Assembly: GCA_001179505.1 (NCBI GenBank)
Contig: CDMY01000499.1
Coordinates: forward strand, 190,655 to 254,654
Direction: 5' to 3'
DNA from: Vitrella brassicaformis
Lineage: Eukaryota > Sar > Vitrellaceae
DNA length: 64,000 nucleotides
Under the pieces are notes generated by a model. That model worked only from the letters and a program-made list of their open reading frames with translations. It ran no database searches and was not told where the DNA came from. The position numbers and the translations under genes are program-made. Within the stretch, counting starts at the first letter, position 1. Every line of letters starts with the position of its first letter. Positions 51,005-63,103 of this stretch are shown here, piece by piece.

Positions 51005-52296
51005 GAGAGAGAGGGGAGGGGAGAGGGCAGGCAGGCATGCATGCGAAAGGCTCCTGGCCTGGCCTGGCCTGCTGCCGATGGGTCTGTCTGTCTGTCCGTG
51101 TGTGTGCGTGTTGCGATTGGCCGGTGTGTGTCGTTCGTTTTGCATGTGTGGATGCTATGCATGCTGCATAGGTAGGGGCAGGCAGCGTTGGGTTGGGAGT
51201 CTGTCTGTCTGCGTGTGTGGATTGTTGGCTTGGCTTATTGATTGCTTGATGGTCTTCATCCCTGCCTGTCCGCCTGTCTGACTGCCTGCGGGCCTGCCTG
51301 CGGGCCTGCGTGTCGTCTCTCTCTAGCAGACACGTTTTCTTGGCTAACTCTCTGTCCGTCTGTCTGGCTGGCTGAGAATCTGAGTGCCTATCTGTCTGAG
51401 TGAGTGCTTATGAGTGGCTGGCGGATTTCAAGGAGGAGGTGAGGTGCTGCAAACGAAATGTCACATCGCATTTGAGCACAGCAAGCAGACAGACCAGACA
51501 GACCAGACAAGCCGAGCCAGGCGTCACTCGCTGCCAGTGAGGGTGTGCTCTCTCGGCATGGCCATGCACACACAGGATAGCGATGATATATAGCAATTCT
51601 GCTCGTCGGCTGGCGAGCGAGAGCGCTCTATGGTGAGAGAGAGAGGAGGAATTAAAGGAAGGATTCGTTGGGGCCTATTGGGTGGATGGACTGGTTGGTG
51701 GTCGGACAATCGACTTTTGCTTGAGAGACAGACATCGCTGCTGCGTGGAGGAAGGACTCTTCATGTGTGTGTCCGTATGTGTCTCCATCCCCCCGCTGGG
51801 TGAGGTGATTCAACCAAATATCCCAGAACAGCCAGCCTACATGGTAGCTGGCGGTACTAGGAACAAAGACCCCTCCCAACACACACACACACACGCAGCA
51901 CAGGCAGCACACACAGTCAGCGGTGCAATCAGCTACTCACTCACTCACAGCAGCACAGCCACGTCGACATCAGTAAGAGCCAACCCAAACAAACCAAACC
52001 CCCAAAACGGACGCAGCTAAATACGAGACAGGCACGACACTGCCATTTCGACGATGCGAGAGAAAGAGACACGCAAACACACACACACGAATGAGCTTCT
52101 AGTCTAGCTATGGCTTGCCACTATTCTTCGTCTCCGTAGCCATTTCTGTGTGATGGTGTTGTTCGTCCATGATGTGAGTGCATTCACACGAAACACATCT
52201 CTGTACACGCACACATCCCCGCGACCCCACCCCCCCACCCCCACCCCACCCCACTGATTCGTGTGTCCTTGTGGCTAGACTGCCCTAATCGATGGC
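51005..52296. other. Intergenic region between convergent genes, simple repeats
   Basis: TCTGTCTG/GCCTGCCTG-type repeats fill 51045-51400, and a C-rich CCCCACCC tract lies at 52225-52252. No exon is supported on either strand. Confidence 0.5.
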
Positions 52297-55122
52297 TCAG
52301 GTGACCTGCCACACCTCGATCGCATCCCACCCACCACGCACAAAGTGAGTGCGACCATCAACGGTCGATGACGGGCCGCTAAGAAAGGGCCTCTCTGTCC
52401 CACTGATAGCCAGCAACGCGTCAGAGTCGAAGGGTAGCGCCTGCCTCACACACAGGGTGTGCGAGACATTGTGGCCTCTGGACTGAGGCCGCACACTGAT
52501 CTTGAACTCTCCGTAGGACACCCGCGAGACGCTGATAGTCGACTGCTGTGCTGTCATCTTGCTGACGGTGCCCCCCTCGACGTCAATCAGCTTGAACAGG
52601 AACGGGATGGCGGCCTGCGTAAGGGAGCGGTCGTAGACACTGTCGTAAGTAAGTAAAGTCATGTCACCCATCACACACACACGACACAAGACATGTGCGC
52701 TTGGCTGCCCACAGGCGTGGCGTGCCACACACTCACTGTTCGTAAGAGTCGTTGAGCCCTGGCGTGCATGTATTGAGCCCCTCTGGGCTGGCAGCGCCCA
52801 GGACCTCACCACTTTTCTGCAGCAGCACCACCTGCACACCACATGCAACGCAACAGACACATAGGCATGGCTCGCGTGGCGTGGTGTGGCGGTTGTACTG
52901 CTCACCCAGCCCTTCTGTTCCTCTGGAGGGGGGATGCTCGCCAGGAAGGCAGCGCCATCATACACACCCGATGAGCAACAACTAATGCCATGAGGAGCGA
53001 AAGAGCATCGTGCACCCTGCCAGTGATGTGTGGTTGTCGCCCACCCCATACACACCTGTATGTGCACTGTATGTCCTCTGCCGGCTTCTTCGACTCCTCC
53101 TCCAGCCACATGACCAGCCGGTTCATCTGCGATCGCCCTCCCAACAGCCCCATCTCCGCCCCCCCTCCCAAAGGCATCGACGGTGCAATGCGCTGCACAC
53201 AGTCCTCACGCGGCCCACACAATCCAAACATCTCGAGTGTCCGGCGCAGCTCGTGAGTGTCCGCCTCGGTGGCCGATGAGTGTTGCGGTGGCGAGATGGT
53301 GAGGGATTGGGAGGGGGTGAGTCGGTGTCGGCGGGCGAAGTTGATGACCTTACGGACGATCGCAGGCGACGTGGCGTCTAACGAGCCCCTGCGAGGGAGG
53401 CGGGGAGGGAAAGAGGGAGCATACATGTTGAGAACAGCTCGTCTATGTTAGGCGATCTCTTACCCATCAAAGCGATTTGCGAACTGCGAGTTGTCTCCTC
53501 CACACGCCTCCACAGTGGCCGTGGTCGTGCTCAGCGTCATCCCGATCACACGCAAACTCCTGACCTCCACCCCAACACCCGTAGACGGCTGAAGCCAGGG
53601 CTCGGCCAGCCTCAGACGCTCCCTCAGCTCTTGTGTGACGCTCTTGACTGCATCCGTCTGCGCGTCAATGGCCGCGTGCTCCTTGGCATAGCCGATGGAC
53701 AGTGACTTGACGGCTTCCATGACAGCGGCATGTGACGGCACGGCGTAATGCATCTGGCGCGGCAGCACTGGTGCATGCATGTGTGGGGGAGGGGGGCCGG
53801 GGGAGGGGTTCACGGTGGGTAAGGGCTTGTTGAGAAGCATGTCTACAAACAAGGCCTCGTCCACATCAGGGGCACCACTGCTGCTGCTGCTGCTGCCGTC
53901 GTATGTTGAGAGGGCGTGGATGATCTTGTCAAATATAAGATTGTCGAGGTCCAGAAATATGCGGTTGGAGTCGTCGTGGCACCGGACGAGCCGCCCATCG
54001 ATGTGACCGCTGAAGATGAAGGCCAACAAGCTGTCGGCCTTCTTGGTCAGCCACCCGCGGGAAACCTCATACGGCGCCCCGCCCACCGACAGGTGCAGCC
54101 TCTCATCAGCGCGACCAACGGCGGTCTCCTGCCACCCACTCTCACTCAGCAGCTGCTGCTTGGCGCTTTGCAGCTCGTCGAGCACTCGCTGCTTAGCTGC
54201 GAGGGCTCGCCCGGCATCTTCGACGGCGGCAGTGAAAGACTGGATGGCACGCTCCGCGAATGCTGGGCGTGACGCGGCCGAGGGAAGCTGCTGGCCAGCA
54301 CTGTTACCGTCAGACTTCGACCCCGCCACAGACACATCCCTGATGGATGCTCACACGACGAAAGAACACCATCACGTCTTAACGCTCCTCCCTGTTGACT
54401 GTCTGGGCTCCGCTCACCTGATGACCTCCCTGCCCAGCATGAGCACTGCCTGCCCGTGTGAGCTCAGGTACTCTTCGATAGTGGTGACTATGTCGTCGTG
54501 GGCCTGCGAGAGGCCGCTGACTATCTCCTGCAGGCGATTCCGTTGCTGCGCCAGCTCACGGATCACACGCAGAACGATGCTTGCGTGGGCGGCGCTTGTC
54601 CGACCTGAGCAAACACACCCACACCCACCCACCCACTCACCCATCCACACGCACACATGAGGATAGGCACAGACACAACGGTAGTTGCTGACCGGCCCTG
54701 AGCAGGCTTGGCAACATCTCTGGCCACCCCTGGGGGAACTCGCGCAACGCCACCTCAGACAAGGCGCTCGCACACGCCTGCTGCACACTGGGGGAGGTGA
54801 AATGGCCGGCGGGCAACTGAAGGTAGGAGAGCAGCTTCTCTTTGAGCTCACGGGTGTTCTTCTGCTCGGTGATCCATTTCTGCCACTGCTTGCGGATGGC
54901 CTCGCGGAAGAGCGTATACCCGAAGCACCGCACTTGATGGACCAGGACGGCGTCGAGCTGCCAGCCGTCGTGCGTGACGAGTCGGTCGGCAATCCCGCAG
55001 GCATTCGGGTGCTCATATAAGGCCGTGCACTGCTGTTCGGCCGCCACTCGGTCAGCATGAGACACATTCGGCTGCCCGGAGACCCTCAGCGCTTCGATGA
55101 CCGACCGCGCGATATCATCCAT
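52297..55122 (-). CDS. Exportin-5-like N-terminus fused to BTB and TLDc-like domains
   Basis: Seven exons join in phase into about 785 residues. Exons 1-2 (55122 to about 54420) match the first 200 residues of exportin-5-type karyopherins: VHQVRCFGYTLFREAIRKQW, SALSEVALREFPQGWPEML and ASIVLRVIRELAQQRNRLQE. The third exon (about 54337-53470) has no ATG before its BTB/POZ domain and enters in phase (VIR|DVSVAGSKSDG). It holds a short coiled coil (GRALAAKQRVLDELQSAKQQ), a KCTD-like BTB (RLHLSVGGAPYEVSRGWL, LAFIFSGHIDGR) and VDEALFVDMLLNKPLPT. The remaining exons resemble a TLDc domain (VYDGAAFLASI, VVLLQKSGEVLG, AIPFLFKLIDVEGG, and the end WDAIEVWQVT). Exportin-5 carries small RNAs and tRNA; only the first HEAT repeats are present here. 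The ATG at 55122 was chosen; an in-frame ATG lies at 55206. Two adjacent genes remain an alternative. Confidence 0.65.
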
Positions 55123-55666
55123 GGTGCCAGCAGTTGGATGAGATCGGCGTGAGGCGAGATCAGGGAGCTGGATGCAGGCAAGGCCAGATACGTGGCCAGA
55201 TCTCATCCCTCACCGCCGAGTGGTCGTTGATCGGGGTCTCCCTGGTGTGTTTGTGGCCATATGGCATAGCTGTTGCTGGGGAGCTGTTGTTCACCAGATG
55301 CGCTGGTGCCGTGCTTCTGTGAAAGCCAACGAGCTCACGGATTGCAGAGACCGCAGAGAGCTGTCTTGCAGAAAGGAGCAAGGTTGTGCAGCGTCGAGGG
55401 GCGGCTGGGGCGCGGTCTTGTGCTTGCTGCGCCTCAGATCGATGAGTTGACTGACAAACATCATCGCCTCCGTCCGTTCTGAGGTGCGCCAGGCAGAGAG
55501 AGAGAGGGTGGATTGACCATCGGTGCCGCCCTCACGTGGTGTGCGTGTTTGTGCGTCAAATAGCGGCCTCAGAGAAGGTTTTGGCAGAGAGAGACCGAGC
55601 CGGTGAATCAGATCTACACTACAGAGAGAGACCGAGCCGGTGAATCAGATCTACACTACAGCCATC
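55123..55666. promoter_or_regulatory. Divergent promoter region with a 37-bp tandem duplication
   Basis: It separates the minus-strand exportin/BTB gene and the plus-strand LRR-like gene. Beyond the duplication at 55585-55658 no exon is seen. Confidence 0.4.
55585..55658 (+). repeat. 37-bp perfect tandem duplication just before an ATG
   Basis: The unit runs CAGAGAGAGACCGAGCC...ACACTA with a period of 37 bp and occurs twice without mismatch. The second copy ends eight bases before the ATG at 55667, so the duplication lies in the probable 5' leader. Confidence 0.9.
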
Positions 55667-57840
55667 ATGGAGGGCGGTGGACAGGTGAGGCGCATCACAG
55701 CGCCGCTTGCAATGGGTGGCGCATCTCACCAAACCGGTGTTGACTGTGTTGTTGTGAGTGTCTGGGTGCAGAGCAGAAGCTCTCGCCGTGATGACGCGCC
55801 GGCTGCTGCTGCGGCTGCTGGTGTTGCTGGTGGTGGTGACGAGGAGCGGCAGCGTCGGGCTGAGAGAGAAAGTCGCTTTTGCAAGAAGATCAGCGACACG
55901 GTGAGCACCCCAGACACGCAAAAAGGCGATTCCTGTCCACGGCTGCGCGCGTTTCAGGAGGGTCTTGTCAGCTACATGATGGCCTTCCTGCCCATCAACC
56001 TGATGGTGCAGCTGGCCAAGTCCGTCTGGCAGCACGGCGCGCCCGACCTCTCGGACGTCACCATCAGCGCAGCGACCGAGGAGGAGCGGTCCTTTTGGCA
56101 ACACGTCCACCTCGCCTTCGTCAACGAGCTGGCCGCCCGACTCACCCACCTCACGTCAATCACTCTGCGGTACCCTGACTGGTTCCCCTGCTGGTGTTTC
56201 GACGTGTTTGTGGCCATGATCGAGGGCCACATTGCCGGCCGACGTGCAGCCAACATGCAGGGAGGGACCCTGCACACCATCACCATCGAACAGGGGGCTC
56301 GGCTGACCGGCACAGCACGGCAGACCGTCGCAAGGACTCATCCCCCCCTCCCACCCCCTCCCACCCCGGCCCCGACCCTCAATGCACTCACCACCATTAG
56401 CGGCCTGACGAGGGACCATCAGGGGCTGGCCGACCGACGCTGGGAGATGCCCTCACTCGCCTTCGTGGAGCAGGAGGAGTGGGACAGCTGAAGGCTGGCC
56501 CCATTCATCAGCTCGTCCCGATCCCTGCGGCGTGTGGACGGCAGATGGGGCTAATGGGTGGTTGGAGGTGTTTGAGTACATGGCTGAAGACGTATTTGAG
56601 CACACCCCTGAGGCACTGGGTGGGCAGCAGGGGGGGCCACTCGCTAGGCTGGAGGACATCGGCACCATCGCATTCGTCGAAATCTCTCAGGCGCGCGTCA
56701 GCTCGCTTCAGGTGCCCACAAAGGACAGGACAGTAGTAGCGGCTGTGTGGGTTGGCTCATGATGTCCTCCTTGGATGTGTGTGTTCTTGTCGCATTCAGG
56801 CAGTGCTCGTTGAGCTTGGCTGCCGACGGTCGCTCAGGCAGCTACACGTGGACTCCAGCTATTTCACCTTCAGCCGCCCTGGCGGCCCTGGACCGGCTCG
56901 TCGGCACGTGCTGTCGACCAAACGCCCCAATCATACTTGATGAATTAACGACCGCCGACGGCGGTTGGGAGTTCGACCTGTCCATCTTCGACCATCCCGA
57001 GTTCCCCTCCCACCCATCGCCCGGATTCGAGACCATGATTCAGCAGATGGCACGGGAAGCCGACGGGTTGCAGTACATCTTCACTCAGCAGGGCCTCACA
57101 GACCCGCACACCAGCCCTAGCCCATCGGCCATCGAGATCGCATCCATATTGTCATTCGACAATCTGCGTGGTTCGGTGGAGGTCAAAAACGATTGGCCTG
57201 ACTTCAATCCCCCGGCCAACACCCCGTCGCCCCACCCCGCCATCATCAGCCATCTGCAGCCCTTCCCAAGCCATGCGGATCGCCTTAGCCTGGAGGTCTC
57301 CAGCAACCTGGGCGGTCCTGCCGGGCGGCTGCTGGCCGCCAAGATGCCCAAGAAGGTGGGGCGGGTGGACATCGGAAGGATATCGTCTGAGGAGAAGGTG
57401 GGCGTGTTGACGGCGCTGGGGAGGGAGAGAGAGGTGAATTTGGTGGTGGGGCTGGCGCAAGTAGATGTCGATCAGCTGGTGGAGGCGGCAGACGGGTTGC
57501 CGATGATCAAGACACTAGCTTTTACCATGACACGTACGCCAACAGAAAGGCCATTTGTGTCCTCCCGTCCTCAGTGGTGCCTTCTGTGTGTTAACCTCCA
57601 GTGCCCGATGATGGGCAGTCTGCGGCCAGCGCCGTCCACAACCGCCTCTTATCGCTGATCCCGCGCATCAGGGGCCTGCAGTATGTGACGCTCACGGTCC
57701 CCAGCACGACAGCTGAGCAACATGATTCCATCAACTCCTCCCTCCCTGTGGGAACCAACATCGAGGGCTTGAGCATCACCGGCGTCGGCCATGACAGGGG
57801 GGACACGTGTGTGGAAATGGCTGCACCTTCCGATGCCTGA
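55667..57840 (+). CDS. LRR/F-box-like lineage-family protein
   Basis: The start MEGGGQ (ATG 55667) splices to an Arg/Ala-rich segment, then to an F-box-like opening (VSYMMAFLPINLMVQLAKSV) and leucine-rich strands (LTHLTSITLRYPDWF, GGTLHTITIEQG, LARLEDIGTIAFVEI, RLSLEVSSNLGG, GLQYVTLTVPSTT, NIEGLSITGVG). I infer a substrate-receptor or scaffold role from this composition only. The last exon ends with TGA 57838-57840. Two places are unclear: the join near 56470-56520, where the frame that encodes the next LRR segment does not follow in phase, and 56790-56880, where two frames both look leucine-rich. A frameshift, a small unrecognised intron or a pseudogene are possible. Total about 600 residues. 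Confidence 0.5.
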
Positions 57841-58599
57841 AGGTGAGAGAATGGCACTCATTCATAAGAAGGGCTGATTCTGTGACCGTGTTAATGTCTG
57901 CCCTCTATGTTTTGGTGTTGGTGGTGTTTGTCAGGCTGGCCAGTTGTGTGTGTGTTGACAAGTGACTGACTGACTAACTGACTGACTGGGTGGGTGGCTG
58001 GACAGATTTGGCGGACGGGGAGCTTCAATGCAAGCCAAATGCGCTTGGTACTCACCTCTTTCTTTCGGATCTTCGTTTGCCGGTGGCCGACCATTTGTGT
58101 GATGCGTGTGTTGCTTTGGCAGACATTTATGTCGTTATGCCGTCTTCGCTGTGTTATTGCCATACCTTATCCCTCGCCCCCCTCCCCCCTGTCGACCGAC
58201 CCGACCCACAGCGGCGGCAATCCGCCCGCCCGTCGAGACAGTGACGTGTCGGTCGGTTTAGGTGGTCGGGGGAGGGCGGGGGAGAGGGGCAGGACAGGAC
58301 CATCGAGGCGGCCGGCCTGCATCGGTCATCGTTTGATTTTTTGGTCAAATGCTGGTTTGGTGCTGCTGAAGTGGCCAGACACAGATTGAGCATCAGCGGC
58401 AGAGTCTCCACACACACACACACACGCACAAGACATAAGAACGGCCAGAAACAGGTAACCCTTGACTCACTGCATGCGCAGTCCCCTGCATCGCTGTGTC
58501 AAGGGTCACACCATCCATCCCCTCCCTCCCTCCCTCCCTACATTAACCCCACCCACTATCACACCACCCTAGGCAGCAGCTTGTTCTCGATCCCAATCC
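57841..58599. other. Intergenic region
   Basis: TGACTGACTAACTGACTGAC repeats occur at 57963-57990 and a CCCTCCCTCCCTCCC tract at 58520-58540. No exon is supported. Confidence 0.4.
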
Positions 58600-58721
58600 A
58601 CACCTCTGCACACACACAGAGACAGACAGACAGACAGACAGCACTGGAGTGTGAGGTCTGGTGGGAAGGGGCTCGTTGAGAAGCATGTCGCAGAACAAGG
58701 CCTCAGCCACATATATCACGG
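58600..58721 (-). pseudogene. Fragment related to the BTB-family gene
   Basis: The minus strand reads AEALFCDMLLNEPLPT, nearly identical to DEALFVDMLLNKPLPT of the BTB gene about 5 kb away (minus strand near 53812-53860). The homology ends in microsatellite sequence, with no BTB domain upstream or TLDc domain downstream. It looks like a decayed remnant of a duplicated family member, directly 3' of the plastid coiled-coil gene. Confidence 0.55.
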
Positions 58722-59355
58722 TCACCCCCTCAATACATCCCGAAGCCCCCAGGGTATGTCCTCTTCTTCAATGACTCCCTTTTCCCACAGCGTCTTGACC
58801 AAGTGCTCCACCTTCTCCGCTGTGTCAGGCAGCTCCTCCAGTTCTCCCATCAGCCACTCGAGAGAGTGACAAAACCTCTTTCGGAGCAGTGGATTCCGCG
58901 CCTGCGTGTCCACGATGCGGTCCTTTATCTCAGATAGCTCCGCCGCTCCTTCCTTCATCTCACGTAGCTCCTTGACCTCCTCCCTCTTCGCGGTTCATCA
59001 TCTTTGATCCCTTCCCTTCGCTCAAGTGAAGAAGGCAGATCGTCCTCATCAAGCACTCCCTTCTTCACCAAAGCGGCGGAAAGTCCGCAGCAGCAGTGGC
59101 GGTCTGCACGTTTGCCGCCGTTTCCTCCAGCCGCTCCTTCAGCTTCTTGACTTGCTTCGTGAGCCGTTGCACTTGCTCCCTCAGCTGAGTGTCATCACTG
59201 GCCCCACTGCGGCGGGCCGTGGCGCAGATTGGCCTCATTCGGGTGAGCAGCAGACGATTGTCGGGGACGAAGGCATTGGCGAAGGAGATGCCATTGGCTG
59301 CAAGAAGCGCCAGAAGTGAGACGACGAGATGGGCCGTCTTCCTCCGCTGATCCAT
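58722..59355 (-). CDS. Plastid-targeted coiled-coil protein, unknown function
   Basis: Two exons (59355-59069 and 58983-58722) join in phase at PPLW|EEVKEL and give about 183 residues. The N-terminus MDQRRKTAHLVVSLLALLAA is a signal peptide followed by NAFVPDNRLLLTRMRP, a Phe-led, basic transit-peptide-like stretch typical of complex red plastids. A coiled coil (REQVQRLTKQVKKLKERLEE) and a charged helical domain follow, ending VKTLWEKGVIEEEDIPWGLR. The predicted 85-bp intron contains, in another frame, the related peptide LVKKGVLDEDDLP. If the intron is retained, translation stops at once after the Trp. It is divergent from the CDO-CSAD gene, and the shared 266-bp spacer carries paired AGCTCGCA motifs. 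Confidence 0.6.
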
Positions 59356-59463
59356 GATTCCCGACAGATGACTTCGCCCGATCTCGATAGTTGACGAGTC
59401 GTAGCGCCAAGGGACGCTGCGAAAGCGCCAGGAATCGGGGGATCCCTTCGCAGCTCGCCCACC

Positions 59464-59471
59464 TGCGAGCT
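59464..59471 (-). promoter_or_regulatory. AGCTCGCA motif facing the plastid coiled-coil gene
   Basis: The plus strand reads TGCGAGCT, in the minus orientation, about 110 bp upstream of the ATG at 59355. It is paired with the opposite copy at 59476. Confidence 0.4.
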
Positions 59472-59475
59472 TCCA

Positions 59476-59485
59476 AGCTCGCAAA
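59476..59485 (+). promoter_or_regulatory. AGCTCGCAAA motif facing the CDO-CSAD gene
   Basis: An exact copy of the 10-mer, 137 bp upstream of the ATG at 59622. It is separated by only 4 bp from the inverted copy at 59464-59471, giving an inverted-repeat arrangement in a divergent promoter. Confidence 0.4.
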
Positions 59486-59621
59486 TCTCGAATCCCGTTG
59501 ATTTTGCCTCCTGTCGTCCCTTGGACGGCGCTCAGCCGACATCTGTCCTTTCTGTGGGCACAAATCGTGAGGAGAGTGGTGTTGGTTTCGGAAGGAGGCC
59601 TGCCGGTGTCCTCTTGCGGCG

Positions 59622-62600
59622 ATGTCTGGCTCGACATCGTCGTTGACGCCCGAGTGTGGCGCTCGTAGCGAGCGGGGCGGGTGTCTTGACGGCGGTGGTG
59701 GTGGGGCCACTCCGATGCACTGCCTGGACGCGCTGTTCAACGAGCTGACGTGTATCCTCTACAACCGGAACGACCCCCAGAGGCTCAACAAGTGCCAGAG
59801 GGTACTCGAGAGCTACAGGGGCACAGGTCAGTCAGCTCGACACACACAACACACACAGCACAACGACAGACAGACACGGTTGTCTTTGGTGTCTTGTGCC
59901 GTGTGTGCAGACTGGATACTGCACAGCACCATCCCGGAGATCAAGGGCTTCCAAATCTATGGCTACAGCCGGTAAGAACGACACAAAGACAGACAACCGC
60001 AACACAACACCGCCCTCACAGCGCCACGTGTCTACTCTGCTTACTCGCCTCGCTCTCTGTCTTGCGTGTGTGTGTTGTGTTGTCCAACAGTGCGCAAGTG
60101 CGTTCGCAGCCCGATTTGTTTTCTCTGTTGATCCTGACGTGGTCGCCCAAGTCGCGGAGTGCCATCCACAACCACCCGTGCGAGCGGTGCTTCCTCATGC
60201 CACTCCAGGGCGACCTCAGCGAAGTCAGATACTCAGTGGTCGAAGAAGGACCTGACCAGAGGTCGGTGGGCAACACGGCTCCCTCCCTCCCTCCCTCCCT
60301 GCGCACACACACACAGGGATGGGCGTGTCGTGTGCATATGGTCTCGTCTGGTGTGAGTCAGGGTGCGTGAGATTGGTCGTGACCGCATTCCGCAGAACAA
60401 GGCTTGCTGGATCGACGACTCGCACGGATGGTACGTCGTCATGGAGTGAGATGCAGACAGACAGACAGACAGACGGAATCGTGTGTATGTGTGTTGACAC
60501 GCAGGCACGCTATAGTCAACGACAGCCATGGCCTGTCGGTGTCGCTGCACCTCTACATCCCCTCGTTCACCAAGTGAGTGACAACCACACGCACACACAC
60601 ACACACACACACAGCTTGGTCATGTGTTGGTTGGCCTGTGTGTGTTCAGGTGCAAGATTGTTGACCCGTCGTCGCACAGCATCCGCTGGGTGAACTGCTT
60701 CCCCACACAGACGTCGAGGTTCCAACCACTGCACGAACGGTCAGCAAAGAGAGAGAGAGAGAGAGAGAGCCACCAGCCAGCCAGCCAGCCAGACAGGTGG
60801 CAATCTGCTGATGTTGGCCGTGTTTGTGTGTGCACGTCTGGTCTGCAGTGTGTTTGACACGGCGCGCAACTACCTGAAGAGCCTCGACTGCCCCGCCAGC
60901 CGCCCCGTCATCAAACTCAGGACCAAGTGCGACATCGAAGAGATATTCAATGAGAAGTAAGCAAAGAACTTAACTTACGTCACCTCACCGATTGATTGAT
61001 TGATGCACCAAAGATCGGATGGATGGATGGATGGACGTGTGTGTGTTTGTGTGAAGGTGTTCGTTGGAGTTTTCTGACAATGCGGCCCCGATGGACGACG
61101 ACTCCATTCTCGCTGCCGTCCAGAACACCTGCGACTTCTCCACAAATACCGGTGGGTGTGTCAGGCAGCTGAGCTCAGCTGCCATCCCATGCAGACACAG
61201 CAGACAGAAACCAAACCCACACAGGGCAGATGGATGGTCCATATATCGCTGGCTGGTTGCTTGCGTGTATCATGATTATCGATCAGGTCACTTGTACTTC
61301 TTCAACCAGCTGTTTGCCCGTGCTGACCCGCTGGCCGTGGCGGCCGACTGCCTCTCCAACTGCCTCAACGCAAACCTCCTCACCTTCGAGGTAATATGTA
61401 CCAACCACGGCACGGCAGGCACCCTCTCATCGTGATGTCCCTCCCCTTGTCAGATGGCCCCCGTGTTTCTGCTGATGGAGAAGCGGCTGCTGCAGCACAT
61501 GGCGTCATTCCTCGGCTGGTACACCCATTTCGACCCCAACTCGCAAGACAACGACACGCCGCAGGAGTTCTCACTCTGCGGCGACCGACGGGCGCCCTCA
61601 CCGGCAGAGCAGCCCACGGCGGCGTCGACCACCGACGAGTCGGCGCCCAACCTGCTCCCGCCCCCTGCAGACACCTCCAGCAAGCTCAGCGAGGCCTCCA
61701 CCGACGCATCGCAGTCGCCACGGCTCGATGCCCAGAACCACCCTCCGTCGACTCGGTGCAGTGCCGGCACAGGGGAGAGGGAGCGGTGTGGGCATGTGGG
61801 CGATGTGAGCCGTGAGGTGGTGCCGAGTGTGCTGGTGGATCGGCTGCGTCGGTCGGATCGGAAGCTGTCGGCGCCCTTTGAGACGTTTGACGGGCTGCTG
61901 AATCCAGGGGGGGCGATATCGAACGTCATGGCCCTCAACGTCGCCAGGCACCACATCGTGCCCGAGGTCAAAGTGAAGGGGGTGTACGGCACGCCCCCAC
62001 TCGTCATATTCACCTCCGAGCAGGTACGCGAGCGCACACACATTCCCACCCACTCAGGCGCTCTCACCTCATCGACGTGTGTGTGCGTGTGTGTGTGGAT
62101 CAGGGCCACGAGTCGATCGAGAAGGCCACAGCGCTGCTGGGTCTCGGCGTGGAGAACGTGGTGCACGTGCCGGTGTTGCCGTCGACCAACGCCATGGACC
62201 CCCAGGCCCTCGCCCACGCCGTGCAGCAGGCGGCCGACGCCGGCAAGCGCCCCTTCTTCGTCAACTGCACGGCCGCCACGACGGTTGCGGGCGCGTTTGA
62301 CCCGTTCGAGGCCATTCGAGACGTGTGTGACGAGTGGGGCATGTGGATGCACGTCGACGGGGCCGTGGGGGCGTCCTTCCTGCTGCCCCAGGAGGAATAC
62401 TATAAGAAGCTCTGCAGGTGAGGGACTGGAAGGGAGGTGTATGTGGAGAGAGGAGAGGTGGCAGGCAAGGCACGTATCTATCGCATTTCGTTGTTGGTGC
62501 CGTTGCATCAGGGGCATGGATCGCGCCGACTCTGTGAGCTGGAATCTGCACAAGCTCCTCGGGGTGCCACTGCAGTGCTCCGCACTGCTCACCAGACACC

Positions 62601-63069
62601 CTGGTACCGTTCGCACCCCCCACCACGCACACACACAGAGACTCTCACCGACACACGCACACCGTGCTTTGTGTGTCGTCCGTTACGTCTTTCAGGTTTG
62701 CTGTCGCGCACGCACAGCACGGTGGCGTGTCCGAATCTGTTCAGCCACATCGACACGCCCCTGTGCGACCTCGACTCGTGCTGCTCCACCTTCCAGTACG
62801 GCAGGCGGGCCGACGCATTTAAAGCCTGGTGCCTCTGGAAAAAGGTAATGAGTACCTTCACACGCACACACGCACACACACGCGAGGCACACCTCACCCG
62901 CTACTGTGGTGTGTGAATGATCTGGCTTGGCTGGTGTGGGTGTCTGGCTGTTTGTTGTGTGGTCAGTTGGGTGACCAGGGAATGGCTAATCGCATTCGGC
63001 TGGTCTACACCCACACGATGGAGCTGGCCGAGCTCATCCGGACGTTCCCCAAGAAGTTCTCTTGCCCTG

Positions 63070-63103
<34 letters not shown>

